Below, one piece after another: positions 1 to 12,800 of a DNA stretch of 64,000 nt. Both the position numbers and the translations under genes were made by a program. The stretch is taken from the NCBI GenBank assembly GCA_013407085.1, contig JACCGJ010023905.1:1-64000 (forward strand), in the 5' to 3' direction. The notes under the pieces were generated by a model. The model had not been told where the DNA came from and made no database searches. It was given only the letters and a program-made list of their open reading frames with translations. The stretch is from Atriophallophorus winterbourni. Lineage: Eukaryota; Platyhelminthes; Trematoda; Plagiorchiida; Microphallidae. Position 1 is the stretch's first letter. Each line of letters begins with the position of its first letter.

Positions 1-40
1 AAATCCATGATCGACATCGACCGAAGGAGGACAACAACAA
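1..40 (+). repeat. 3' end of an endonuclease-RT LINE
   Basis: The first 40 bases match the 3' terminus of the LINE that ends near 54090 (shared core gacatcgaccga.ggagga) and end in an acaacaacaa tail. A third copy lies in reverse at the right edge of the window. Only the 3' end is inside the window, so it is either the tail of an element that starts to the left or a strongly 5'-truncated copy. Confidence 0.6.
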
Positions 41-1205
41 TACATCTCTAACTACACATTTTGAAATATTGGGATTTGTCAAATATTGCACATACCTTCG
101 CCAGATATTATTAATTGTTGTTAATATTTGGACTGATAGAGTTTGGTTTATTACGTGACCGCGCGCTCTTACTGCTGTACAACAAATTGCTATCGCGAGA
201 TTTTCCGAATTAAATGCAACGAATTCGTCAGCTACTATTTGCACTCCTACACCTATTTCGACGGATGTTGACTGTATTCTCCACCAGAATCATCGATTAC
301 ATGGAAAACTACATTTCTGGACTACGTTGAACTACTCTACATTCTGCATTCCTAGACTCGTGCTCGACCAGAAAACCAATTTAAAATTGTTACGATATCA
401 TCTTGGTTTCAATGGACAAAGTCAATATGATTGCCATGAAGCACGTAGCAAAACTACACTGAATGAGGCATTTGCTGCGTTGGACAAATTGCTGGGTGCA
501 CAGGAGAATCTTTATTCTGCACGATTCAAGTTCAGACGAACTATTCAAGAAGCTGGCGAAATTTGAAATGATATATTTCTCCCTTGACACGAGCATTTCT
601 TTTATGTAATTACTGCAATGTTTCAGCAAAGAAATTCGAAGAGGTTCTTATCATACAACTATTTCTTCGCGATAATTAACGTTCCAAAGTCCAAGAAATG
701 ATTTTACCTCAAGATCCATATACCCTCACTTAGGCAAAAGCTTGTGACAGCTCGGAATCAAGAAGAAATAAAGGTTCAAGCTTCTATGTTTCATTTAGCC
801 CGATTGTGACGATTGCTATGTGCCAAAATTACTTCACAATCGAAGAAACAATGCTATCGCTCTTGTCTGGGCTATTTTTCATTGCTATGACAATTTTGAT
901 CATATCTTCGTTGCATCTGCTCGGATTTATACCATTCAAAGAATTCCGATATCTATCGGATTTCATACATTTCGATCGTGCCAGTTGACTTACAGTAAAG
1001 TTATCAGTTAGACGGGAAAAGACCAATTTGTTCACGCGTACAAAGATTTTCCCAGCACCAACTATCCTGAGGATTTTGCTATCATTGCAAAGATCACATT
1101 GAGCTACAGGTTTTGATACCTTATTTCGTGTTCTAGCCTCTGTAGTTCACAAGTCATCGCGGGTTAATTTTTCAATGCCGAAATCTCGCCAGCGAAAAGT
1201 CAAAA
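41..1205. other. No recognisable gene
   Basis: Several open frames of 60-80 codons occur on both strands, but none shows a motif, domain or exon signal I recognise. It is probably old repeat-derived sequence downstream of the SLC2A13-like gene. Confidence 0.4.
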
Positions 1206-2890
1206 CACTCAAATGACAAAACACCCATTATCGATCAACAGGCAAGCCCTTTGTAAGCCACAAACATGTGCGAAAGTGTCACGAAATCCACTGCCCATAC
1301 AAGAAAAAATCGATCCATCTGTGACCGTGAAAAGTATTCATGCGACGACGACACGGAATCAGTGTGACCTCTGCATCACGTGTTTAGATCCTGTAAACGT
1401 TGATACTATTTCAGTTAAATGCACCTTCTACGGGTTCCACCAACACGCGTCATATGATGAGTTGACTGATGATTGTGTGAAGCTTGTGAACGTTGAGAAA
1501 CACCCATCGGTTTGTTGTGTTTGTACTGTAGACACTCCAATAAAGAGGTCCGCTACAACGTTAAGACATGACTGTAGGTAAAAAGCCTAATAAAATGGAG
1601 AGTAGACTGTCACACCTGGAAAACCAGTTTGTACAAATGAGAAATTCAATGGAGCTATTGATAAAACCAAAAACAAAGTATCCAAAACATTCAACTTCAT
1701 CTTTAGACACCACTAGTGCCCCTACATATTCCAAAATATTGCTACATACATCAAACAGGTAGATACAACCGAGTCAAAACTAAAGCCATCCTCCTCAAGA
1801 GTTGTGCTTGAGATAGCAGCTTCAAAAACAGTTTCGCTCAGCATTAACTGTACCAATGTGCCATAGGCAACTGCGACATTATTCTCGACTAGACAGCAGC
1901 ATGATTTAACCAAATGGTTAGAAGTGTGCACTAGGATGAGTCTAAAAACAACCAATCCGGTTTCACTGACTCGCGCCGCACCGAGATAAACCGAGATTGC
2001 TCAAGGTAGTGTTCCAAAGTAAAAAAAGAACTACAAGATATACTTTTATCGGCATACTTGTTGCGAGACGGTGAAGCAAACACACCACGTATCTTTGTTG
2101 ACATACCCTGGTCAGAACTGGCAAAATCGGCGCTAAATAGAAAGATTGTCAAAGTAAACAAGCGCGACAGTTGTAGTCTTATAATCCTGAAAAGCACTCT
2201 CATCTTATTCCAAAGGTGCAAAAAAGGGTATATACGCTTAAGCTCAGAAACCGAACACGAAAATGGGTGAATTTTTTAAATGCTGCATGGCGGGCTCATC
2301 GACATGATACCACCGTTGAGAGTTTGGAGACATTCCGTTTGCTGAGAAATCAGGTGAACAAACTTGCTGTTGATAAGGAATTAAATTGTCAAAAACTTTT
2401 ACTCAACAAAAAGGAATCAAACCCCAAAATTCTCTATAAGATCATAAATAACCGGTCTAGGGTGAAACCAGGGGTTGCCGCTCTAAAGTCACAATAACCA
2501 CAGCATCGTAATCTGCTAAAGTTCTAGCCCATTTCTTCCAGCACACGAAACATCGCTGCCTGTCCATTAACGCCCGTAATCAGACCCGAATGCGTTTTAC
2601 GACAACTAACTATTACCTCGGACAGTGTCTTACGCACATTGCTAAATTTCAACACGAAAAAATCTCCCGGAGCTGACGAAATTACCTTGCTGATTCTCAA
2701 AAACTGTGCTTATACTTTATGTACGCCCTACTTGTTTCACCTCACTTTAACCAAAGTTTCGTTCCCTGTGATTAAAAGAGTGGCATCATTACCCCCATCT
2801 ACGAAGGAGGAAACCGTTCCGAAGTATCCAAATATCGACCAGTAACACTACTACCGGTGATCTCTAAAGTGATAAAGCCATTTCAAACCG
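1206..2890 (+). pseudogene. CR1-like LINE remnant (ORF1 and RT pieces)
   Basis: This is a decayed, internally deleted non-LTR retrotransposon. Positions 1213-1581 encode a Cys/His-rich segment (QCDLC..C, then SVCCVC) like the PHD-type finger that opens ORF1 in the other CR1 copies here. Positions 2058-2220 carry the ORF1 core (DIPWSE, cf. ADIPWSER in the copy at 45 kb). Positions 2216-2497 encode the linker before the reverse transcriptase (FRLLRNQVNKL, NNRSRVKPGVAAL). Positions 2639-2880 encode the first RT block (KKSPGADEITLLILKNCA). The apurinic endonuclease region is missing, and frameshifts and stops separate the blocks. ORF1 and RT peptides pair closely with the 44-48 kb copy, so both belong to one family. 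Confidence 0.75.
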
Positions 2891-3099
2891 GGCCCCGAAT
2901 TAACATGGTTTGCGACCACACAAGCAAAGCGATTATATCGCATATTATTTGGATATAAAAAACCTCGCGAAACTCAGATGGGAAAAGCGTATTAGTCTCC
3001 CATGTTCACTGGAGTCTCTATTAGTAAAGTATCTTCGCCAAGACTCTTCGAACAATGAAGATCACATTCATCGCATTAACTTGATTATATTTTGGTAAA

Positions 3100-3694
3100 T
3101 ATATTCATGTACTAATTTTTATGATCAATATTAATCTCACGCTAAAATTTCGAAGATTTCATATAGGCAGCAAAATGGCGCAATGCTGAAAACATGCCGT
3201 TTGCCTTGTCCTATAAGAAGAATGCATTGAGTTATTGATATTCCACAAAGTTTCATTCTACACTAGTCGAACGCTTTCCTACAATCGTCCAAATATCTTA
3301 TTTCCCAATGTTATACATGTAAAACAAACAAACTGTCATGATACATTCATCAAGCACACAGTTACTACACATTGATACTGTGAGCCCCAGCGTCCGTTCA
3401 AAGTCAAAGTTTTCAGTCTTATGACGCTTGTGCTTGCATAAATGGCTAAAGGTTGAAAGATGATCTTTGGTACCATACACCGATTGATCACCGTGGTGTC
3501 GATTTTACCCCCAACCCATCAAAAGTTCATGAAAATTGCGCACAATACATCAACTCGATTTGTACAAATCTTATCACAATCATTTCAACCAAATTTGAAA
3601 ATATTCCATATAAAAAATCACGCTCAGAAGAAAGTAAAAAGCAGAGGTATATAAATCGGAAAAATAAAAAAAGACGAGAGAAACGAAGACAATT
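3100..3694. other. Region downstream of SLC2A13-like stop
   Basis: AT-rich sequence just 3' of the minus-strand transporter gene. It should include that gene's 3' UTR, but no clear minus-strand AATAAA was found close to the stop. No other gene was recognised. Confidence 0.35.
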
Positions 3695-3831
3695 CTAATT
3701 GATCACATCGATGGTGGTTTCGGGCGAAGCTTGATAGGCGTGTTCCAGTGGTCTGTCTCCAGTCTCTGGTACGCATTTGTAGACAAAAATTATGGCCAAC
3801 AATGTGACCGCCGAATACAGGAAATAGGCAC
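3695..3831 (-). CDS. SLC2A13: SLC2A13-like terminal exon
   Basis: The exon follows an acceptor ending tttacag and begins in phase 1, completing a Gly codon left by the previous exon. It encodes the last helix ([18 protein letters not shown]), the sugar-transporter signature [10 protein letters not shown] and a short acidic-polar tail ending in TAG at 3695-3697. The cytoplasmic tail is much shorter than in vertebrate HMIT. Confidence 0.85.
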
Positions 3832-6800
3832 CTGTAAATGTAACAAAAACATTTAGGTTGAGCAGTTTATTGCGCTCAAATTTCATTTTCATGGCAATGA
3901 TTCATCGATCGGCCCAAACATTTTCAATTAGATTGAGATTGAAGAAAAATGGGAGATGAATATTAAATAGCTCTTGAAGCAATACAAGTCACAAGTTCAA
4001 AAAACTACTGTTATACGCAATAACAAGACGCAGATGTACCTGTGTGCATTCAATATCATCATTAACTTCATTATTAGGGAAACATTATACGAGTAGCATG
4101 TAACGAATGCCAAACGGTCATACAAGCAAAACATAGAATCCCTAAATTGATGGGAAGTCGGACTTTAAATAGCTATGGAATCTGCAGAAACGTAAGCAAA
4201 GAGTTGAGCTGCCTAAGTAAAACGTGCGCGTACGAAAACACAAGCACAGCAGGTCCGCAAAACCACTGCACCTGCGCTGTCATCCAGTTGAGGTCCAATG
4301 TGCATCAGCAATGAGTGCAAATCACGAGCTTTTGCATGATATGCAGAACTCCACCCTGCAGCACAACACGGGAGCAGGAAGCGCCGTGAAGTTCGACTAT
4401 CACAATTGCGAACCCGGAAAAATTCGAGTTTCGAAAGGATTACATTCGAACGCTTTGAGCGACAACATCTTCGGAAGTATGAGAAGATGGACAACGTCAG
4501 GCGCTATCGAACGATAAGCAATTTGTCAATGTCGGTCAAACGAGCCCTGCGTTACAAGGGTTTGAAGTGTACCGGTTGGCACGGAATCGATTGACAAATC
4601 AGATCAAAGTGACAATCGAGACAGACATGTTTCAGGATCGGTGTTGTGGTTGTTTGACTGGCTCATAAGATAGGCGTGTGTTTTGTTATTTGTCTTGTGT
4701 TTAGTAAACGCCTTTGACCAATCGGCTATCTCTAGTGTTATGGGATTCGGCGGTGAACGCGATTAGCGTTGGACATGTTGAACTCGGGGATCAAGCGAGA
4801 CGCAATCGGTGTGTGTGTGTGCGCGCCAAACACAGGGGGTCACGGGTTAATGTTGGACCGGTGACCCGAATGTTGCGATAAGTGGCCAGATATTCGCCAG
4901 CTGTCATTTCCCGCCTCTCTCCTCACCCACTACAATATCACCCGGGTTTAGACAACGTCGCACAGCAATAGTAGTGCAACCGCGAAATACTATCGCCTGA
5001 AGCTGAGAACCCGATCTGACCAGCGTGACAGTGCTGTTCATCATATTATGCAAAAGGGCGTGCAATGAGCCTGCTATATGGTATGGTATGAAAGCACAAG
5101 CCAGATCCAGGCAAAGTGCCGCACAGTCAGACTGCACGTGGGTTGCCCAGGCCTATGCAAATATGAAGAAGAAAAAAGATCAGGAAATGGTAGTGAAACT
5201 CCAGCGTGTTTCAGCATGAAGCTCACTACTATTGGCCAATCAATTTAGCACGATGTTAGCCGCACATAACAGAAGTACTGTACCATTGCACGTCCGTACT
5301 CACAGTAGCAATGCATAAAAGGTGATCAACCATTGGCGGAGTGAAATCAAAATCGTAAAATGACGGCAATGAGATCAAGGAAAACGCGTCGATTATCAAT
5401 AGAGACAATGAACCAAACGGTACGCGACAAAATACGATAGTTCATTGGGAGATGAATATTAACATTCTACGTAAGAATGGATCTGAAAAGGCATTTGTGG
5501 AGAAAAAGCGCACTAATCGGATAGCAGTGTCAAGTCCAGAAGTTACAAAATATACGATTGAGTGCAATTCTCCAATAATTGAATGTTGTCAATGAAAGTT
5601 CACCTAAATCACAATAGAACCATAATAGATTTGCTAAAATGTTCCGATCATATTAATAGCAACGAATCAGTATTGTATACGACCATGAGACATGCGTTAA
5701 GGTCTAGAATAATCTCGGTTACAATCAAGACAGCTATCAAACAATGAAAAGGGACATTTCGATCTTAATTGCCATGCCACGTTATGAATGCGGCTATATT
5801 TCTGGCTGCAATAAAACTGTTCAACGACGAATGTGCTTTGCTCAAAATAGCCAACAAAGACATCATCAACATTACTATTGTGCAAATTGCAAATTTAAAA
5901 TGTAATAGTGTATTTAGGTAAGAAATCGCAAGCTTGGATTGAGAGTGATCAAAATTAATTTGTCTACATATTTTTATTTTTTTCAGTTAACATGGAACTT
6001 TTTAAAATGTTTCTATGTAAACGAATAACGCCGCGATTTCTGATTCTGTAGTTTTTCGCTGCGGGCGGCATGTTCTAACTTTTATATCTTCAGTGCTAAG
6101 GCAGTAAGCGAAATGCCATATGTGCCGTTACAAATACAGGTATTCCTCCATAAAATTGTTTATTTTAACACTTTTAATTACAGATTCAATGTATTGAAGC
6201 ATAGATTTAGTGAATTGAAAACGGAAATACGATTATTTTAAAAATTATGTTTTTTCTAGTCGTGTACCATATATGTACACAACGCGTTTTTTTGCAAAGT
6301 TCTGCATGTGCACATATGGCGTACATCGCGGCCAACGTGTTAAATGGTGTGTAATTTTTTATAATTTGAAAAATGGGAAATTTGCTGCGCCGGTCAGAAA
6401 TATACGAAAGAAAACTTGTACATGAGAATTATAAAAATCATGCAGCCTGGCATTTCGTCTACTTCCATCACAACGCTTGATGCACTGTAGACGAAACCGA
6501 GGCTGTTTTGGATTTTCATCCGACTGGCAATCTCAAATTTGTCAATTAAACTTTAACCTTTCTCCCATATTCTTCGTTATTCGTATTCAACATTTTGGAG
6601 GTTAAATTAATTTGATTCCCTGAAAATTCGTTTCAACGAATACAGCTTTTTTCTACTTCTTCTTCAAGCAATAATACGTAGCCATACATACGCAGATGAC
6701 GATTAGCGAACAGACACTCCATCAGATCACATCAGGAGGGAAATTTTATTGTAATTTCGTCGAGAAGCGCTAGAAAACTTCGACAGGAAAACAAAAGTTA

Positions 6801-9800
6801 CTAACGATTCCTCAGTCATGAGCAGCAAGACGCCAAGCTGTATGCAATCATGAAATTAAAAACCTTGATCTGAGCAAGGTCATAAACTGCAAGTGGGCTA
6901 ATATACTGCTAGCTTGCCCAACCCTAGACAGATGTAAGAAGCGAACAGTAGTAGCGATACATCAGCGTGCAGCGTGGCAAATCAATTCGTCACGGTTTTA
7001 CCCGTTACCTGATCTGTAATATATTTTCACTGTGGCTGGAAGAATAACCGGGTTTACTTTTAAGACAACCGACTGATAGTTGGTATATCCTGTTTGTGAG
7101 ACTTTTTGGCGCCATATACGAAGTCAATAGCGCCATAAAAATGAGGGTTTGGAGTGTTAGACGGTACAGTGACATTTTCAATGCGTTACACGATAGACTA
7201 GAATGAATGTAGTAACCATTATGGCAAATTTGAAAATACAGTCAAACTGTGGACTACCGAGAAGAGCAGAAATACTTTCAATCGAAATGGAACCTGTGCA
7301 TATTACTAGAGCCAAATTGACCCGCAAATGATCAATTTAATCAGCTTCACAACAGGAATGCTGCATTTCGGATGTATGCACGAAATAACAATCCGGATCC
7401 AAGCAAAATACCACACAGTGAAAGACAGGGTTAAGATAATTTTGGATAAAGGCGCGAGAAAAGTACCTTGTTTGGTGATGGCCTCAGCTAGAGACAAGAA
7501 AGTCAAGCTGACCACGATATTCGAAAGCCAATTGACTCCGGTCGAACACGCAACCCCAGTGCTTCGAGCCCAAGTTGGATATAGTTCCGAATTGATGGTC
7601 CACGGTAGCGAGGCCATTCCCGGAGCAAAGGAAGCCAGGTACATAATCAGTCCGACAACGGTGATCCAGCCATAAGGTGTAGGGCAATGATCGAATGCCC
7701 AGGATATATCATGACCAACAGAACTCTGTGTAGTGAAACCAGGAGTCAGATGTGTGGGTTACAATGCTGAAGAGGTCGGCATTCCAGTGAAGAATCAATT
7801 AAAGGATTCCATACAACAGAGGATGGAAACAGTGAAAGCAAACGACAACTCACGAAAAATACAAAGTTGTTTAAACAAAGATTACTTGAATGCCACCGAT
7901 TAAAAGGGATCGTACGAAGAACAATGAAGTAAAAATACATAACCAGACAAGCGCTCAAGGAGCTTATAAACGACCAACCACAACCCGTTGTGATGCGTGA
8001 GGGGGGTGTGAGCACCGCAATACACAAAGTTGTTTAGTTTGAGTGCGCCAATGAAAAGCTAGTTATAGCGAGGGAAATCTTCGAAATAATTCCCAAGTTT
8101 GAAATGAACAAGAGAGCTGCTACCGGCTACAAAATGGCATCCTTATTTTCATCATCTCATAAGTTGTTTCGAAAAAGTGTGAGGTATATAGATGGTGGTT
8201 TAACGAGTGTCGAATATTATCTGCCAATCAATGGCCAAAGCAAATCCAACAATACCGGAAACAGCGAAACCGGTAAAGAGAGTCACGAAAGAGCCGAAAA
8301 GCTTGTACATTCCCGAATCTGGCCGCCCTGCCGTGTCACTGGGATCTGACATTACAGGCATCGCACGGCAACCATTCTAGTCTTAGATGCTATAAATATA
8401 TTATGAAAAAAGCGACCAGTTGGAACAGAAGCGGAAACATTGGAATCTTGCCTAAACCGATGAAAAGAACATTGTGGTAGAACAAAATTTTTCGCGCATC
8501 TTGCAAGTTAACTAATTCGGTTGAATATAGATAGAATATTACAAAAACGTTTGTCTAAATCGACACAGGCAATGCAGAATGCGTCCCATGGTCAAATCAT
8601 TTGTGGTTGTTGTGTTCAAAACACCGAGTAACAGGCAACCCCGAGTATTATGAGAAGCTACAAGCCGCGGGCTATTTTCAAGAAAGCCTAATTAGACCTA
8701 TCAGCTCGCACTGTCAGCTGACTGACTGTTGTCCAGGTAAAAACATAACAACAGCTGTCCTGATTCTTACATACAAAAGAAGCAGCTTCAAGACAACTCA
8801 ATACATAGGGAATTTCAGCTTCACGCCACATACGTGTGTACAAAATGCTTGTCAGTGATTAATTTGGCGCACATGGAAAAACAGTATCACAGTATCATCG
8901 GGAAATATTCGGTGTCTAGCCTAGAAAAAACGCTGCTGATTACTGGCTACTCCGCTATGCGTAGCATGTCATCTGCATACACAAACGAGACAATTGAAAA
9001 AGACAAACAACACATGATTACAAGCAAATTGAACCGCCAAATATATGAATAAAAACGCATGCGGTGTTGATGGAATGTATTCACTACTATTTAGTTCCCA
9101 CTGCTACAAGTGTGTTACATTTGTTGGTGAAAAAGACAATGAAAACGTAGCAACATTCCCTGATAATAATGAGTGTGTATGCCTGATCCAAGCAGAGCAC
9201 CGCACAGTCAGAGACTGCACGTGGGCTAAGATACTGTCAAGTTGCCCAGGCCTGGATACATGTGACAAATTAAACGCAAATGGTCGTGAGGCTCCCGCAA
9301 GTTTCCACTTGCAGATCATTACTGGTGGCAAATCAATTTACCAAAGTGTTAGTTGCACAATACATAAATACCACACGATCGCACATCAGTGAAAAACAAC
9401 AGTCGGCGAGTAAACCAAGAGGAACGTCAAAGAAAACCAAATATTATGAAGTAACCAACCGCATTCGAGCATCGTCCATAGGAAGACACTTTCGAGAACT
9501 TGTCCGACGAAGGAAGGCACGAACCGTTTACAACACTGCCATGTTGCTTCGAGTAACAAAATCCACAAGAAAGGCTATGGACACAGCTCTCACAAGTTTC
9601 ACTGAAAGTGGAAGGAAGATGAACGTTCGGGTTACACAGCAAGCAAAATCAAACAAACGTTTACGCGTTAGTATTCACCAAATTGAGCGCAAACGTTTGT
9701 ACGACAAAATGCTATCCCTAATAAAGCATATGTATGAAAGCACAAGTCTGATCCAGGCGAAGTGCCGCATGGTCAGACTGCACATGGGCTAAGATACTGT

Positions 9801-12800
9801 CAGGTTGCTCAAGTCCAGACCGATAACGAGCGGCATTGTTCACGAGAAATTCTGTGCAATCGGGAAAACGACATGCCCTCTTTTTACACGTTGGGTTGAT
9901 TTATAGTTGAGAGCACAGATTGAGTTTAAGCGTGGACGTTTATGCGCGACTATATGAAAACAATGCATATGAGCTGTGCGCAACCGGAAAATATGCCACC
10001 ACGGATATGGATCTAACAGAATGAGCAAGTTTGATGTGAGAAATTACAAGTGAAATTGATTGCACATGATTGTTAGTGGCTGTCGGTCATGTTGAACACT
10101 GTGTGATGAGCCATTGTCAAACCGATCTGACACTAATCACCTAAAACGTTTCGCTTAAAGTAGCCGATGGACTGATTTAGGGAACCTCGACGAAATTTTT
10201 GTTAAATATGCCAGTCCACATAAATAATCATTAACTGGATTCAACTACAATGAGCACTGCAATGTTCAAGGAATAGCAAGTACAACGAGCGTAACTGTAA
10301 ATGGATTGAATATATCCAGTTCTAGGGAGCTAAATAAAAAACGGATAGCACTGGCGAAGCTATGGGATGCTAGCATGGCATGCATGAAAGGGCTGAATAC
10401 AAAACCGGAATGAAGTTCGGATGTCCGGGTCTCGGATATACATCAAATAATGAACAGTAAGCGGGTCGATTCCGTTTAGCATTTTGAACCGTACGTACTA
10501 ATTGTTAACAGAATCAACCTTTAAAGAAAGTGAAAGGAGTCTATCAAGATTTTACTCCCGTTTGAAACAAGAATGTGAATAAACGCCGTTTCGGATACAG
10601 TATGGCGATATGGCTAGTCGAAATAACGAGCGTTAATTTTCAGAAAAATGCATTAAATTAATCGCTTTCAATCGAGAATTAAAAAATTGTTTCTGTTCTG
10701 TTAAACGATTAAAATCTATTTCTATCACAAAAGTGTAAATACCACCTTGAAGTAGGACATCCTTTCATTACAACATTGAATATCACTAGCTCAGAGATTG
10801 ATAAGCGATGTGTTGTATGTATGCATGAAAGCACAAGCCTGATCCAGGCAAAGTGCCGCACAGTTAGAGACTGCACGTGGGCTAAGATACTGTCAGGTTG
10901 CCCAGGTCTAGACAGATATGAGGAAGAAAAAAGAACAGGAAATGATAGTGAGACTCCAGTCTGTTTCAACATGCAGCTCACTACCTCCGGCCAATCAATT
11001 TAGCACGGTGTTCGCCGCACAGCACAAAGCGATGTGTTAGAGCAACTGTCATCTTGTCCAAGTTGAACTCCAAGGTCGAGGCAACCGCAAGATGCTCGTG
11101 GCCAAAAATGATGACATGCGGAGTGCGTGTGTGTAGTAAATGTATCACTATGAAGCGGCGAAATCTGGACCATCCGGTAAAGACACGAACGGACGCTGAA
11201 TGCTTTCCACTTATAAGACGCATTCATCACATCTTGAACATATGGTGGATAGACAGAGCTACAAATACAGGAATGCGTGCTAAAGCTGGTCTATCGCGCA
11301 TGTTCGCCTTACTGTCACATGGTCAGTTACGCTGGCATGACCATGTTTACCGGAGGAAAAACGTTATGTGAAGTCAAAATAAAGAAATTAACCTTTGGGC
11401 AGGCCGCACTTGTGGTTAAAAGACATCCGCGAAAGAGATACGGAAGGTTTTAACCTTGAGCTTACGAAATGGAAAGAACCTGCTCTTGGCCGCTTGCTTT
11501 AGGGGGACCGTTTAAAAAGCTGTTTTCAATACGATGAAAAGCAGATACAGCTTTCAGCTACTGAACGTGAAGCACTCATACAGCGTGTAAATACCGTTTA
11601 CCGTATGCTGTCGATCGCTGTGGGAGATCGTTACTTCCGAATATAGTAACGAGAAACGATGTGGACTATGATATCGACAATTAAAGAAAACGGATGGAAA
11701 ACGATAATCCACAACCCTCACCGCACACAAGAGTGTTTTTAACAGAGGATCCAACCAACGATACTATAACAGTTTTCTATTCGGATATCACCATAGTACA
11801 TTTACGCTTTTGAATTTTAGATATGGCATAAAATTGGAACAAAGAAGACTGTCAGAATGATGGTCAGGGACATAAAATGACTTACGCTGCGAAACACTCA
11901 TGGAAGAGCGATGTTCGAATGGGAACAAGCTCCACCAAGGTCACCGGAGCGGAATTGGATGATATTACTTGAAAGCTGGTTCCCAGTACAACAAGACTAA
12001 GCAGGACTCCACTGAGGCTTAGTAACAATAGTGTTCGCCGTCTCAAGCGTGAGATGAGCCACGGACTACCGAGACAGAAAACAAAATTTGCCGACGCCAC
12101 CAGAGCGGCTAGCCACACAACCGTGTTGTCACGTTCTTGGTCACTCGAAACCGAGCCAATACCGGCCATTGAAATAATACTGGCGCTGTAGTACATCACT
12201 GTATTGATACCAACCAACTGCTGAAACAACTGGAGACTGCATCCAATCAGAAGTGCGCGCCTGGTAGGGGGATATCTCAGCATGCGGCAGAGAGTGAACC
12301 GATCGAAACAGGAACGGGAGGTATCTGGGGAAGGGGGGATAATCAGCTTAATGGTATTATGTACGTATGAAAGCATAAGCCTGATCCAGGCTAAGTGCCG
12401 CACAGTCAGAGATGGTATAAGCGTGTTATTAGCTGGATAACGATCCAGAACATTGATTAAGCCGGAGATTTTGGTGCAATGCAATCAAAAGTTATGTATG
12501 CTAGACACCAAATAGGTTAAAGCTCTGATGTACTGTAAAGTGCCCAGGAGCTTAAGGATAAGCTGACAATCACAAGCGCGTTATAAAACGTGAAAACGAA
12601 ATACACAAATAATTAAAATAGTAAATTAGATAAACGCGGGGCGTTAGTAATACAATACGCAACCTTCATAAACATTTTTGTGGTTTTCCTGCATGCAAAT
12701 TAGCGTTTTCTTTGGTTACACTTGATACAACACAGAGTGATGTGTTACACGAAAAACTGCACTATCGCCAGTGACTTCGGTATGCACCCATATTACAACC

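Noticed and set aside
6100..6340. Inverted motifs (gccatatgtgc / gcacatatggc) as a MITE
   Set aside because: Only about 11 bp pair and no target duplication is visible; noted but not supported.
7746..7850. Minus-strand peptide resembling the IDSS part of the HMIT loop ([10 protein letters not shown])
   Set aside because: The open frame cannot be spliced in phase to the next exon with the GT sites available at its end; similarity is only a few residues.
8640..8757. Plus-strand exon-like stretch flanked by AG and GT ([17 protein letters not shown])
   Set aside because: Poor pyrimidine tract, no recognisable family and antisense to the host gene; best explained as chance.
9280..9792. 170-codon frame as a basic DNA-binding protein
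   Set aside because: Both ends are SINE copies read through; the middle shows no domain, so it is not supported as a gene.
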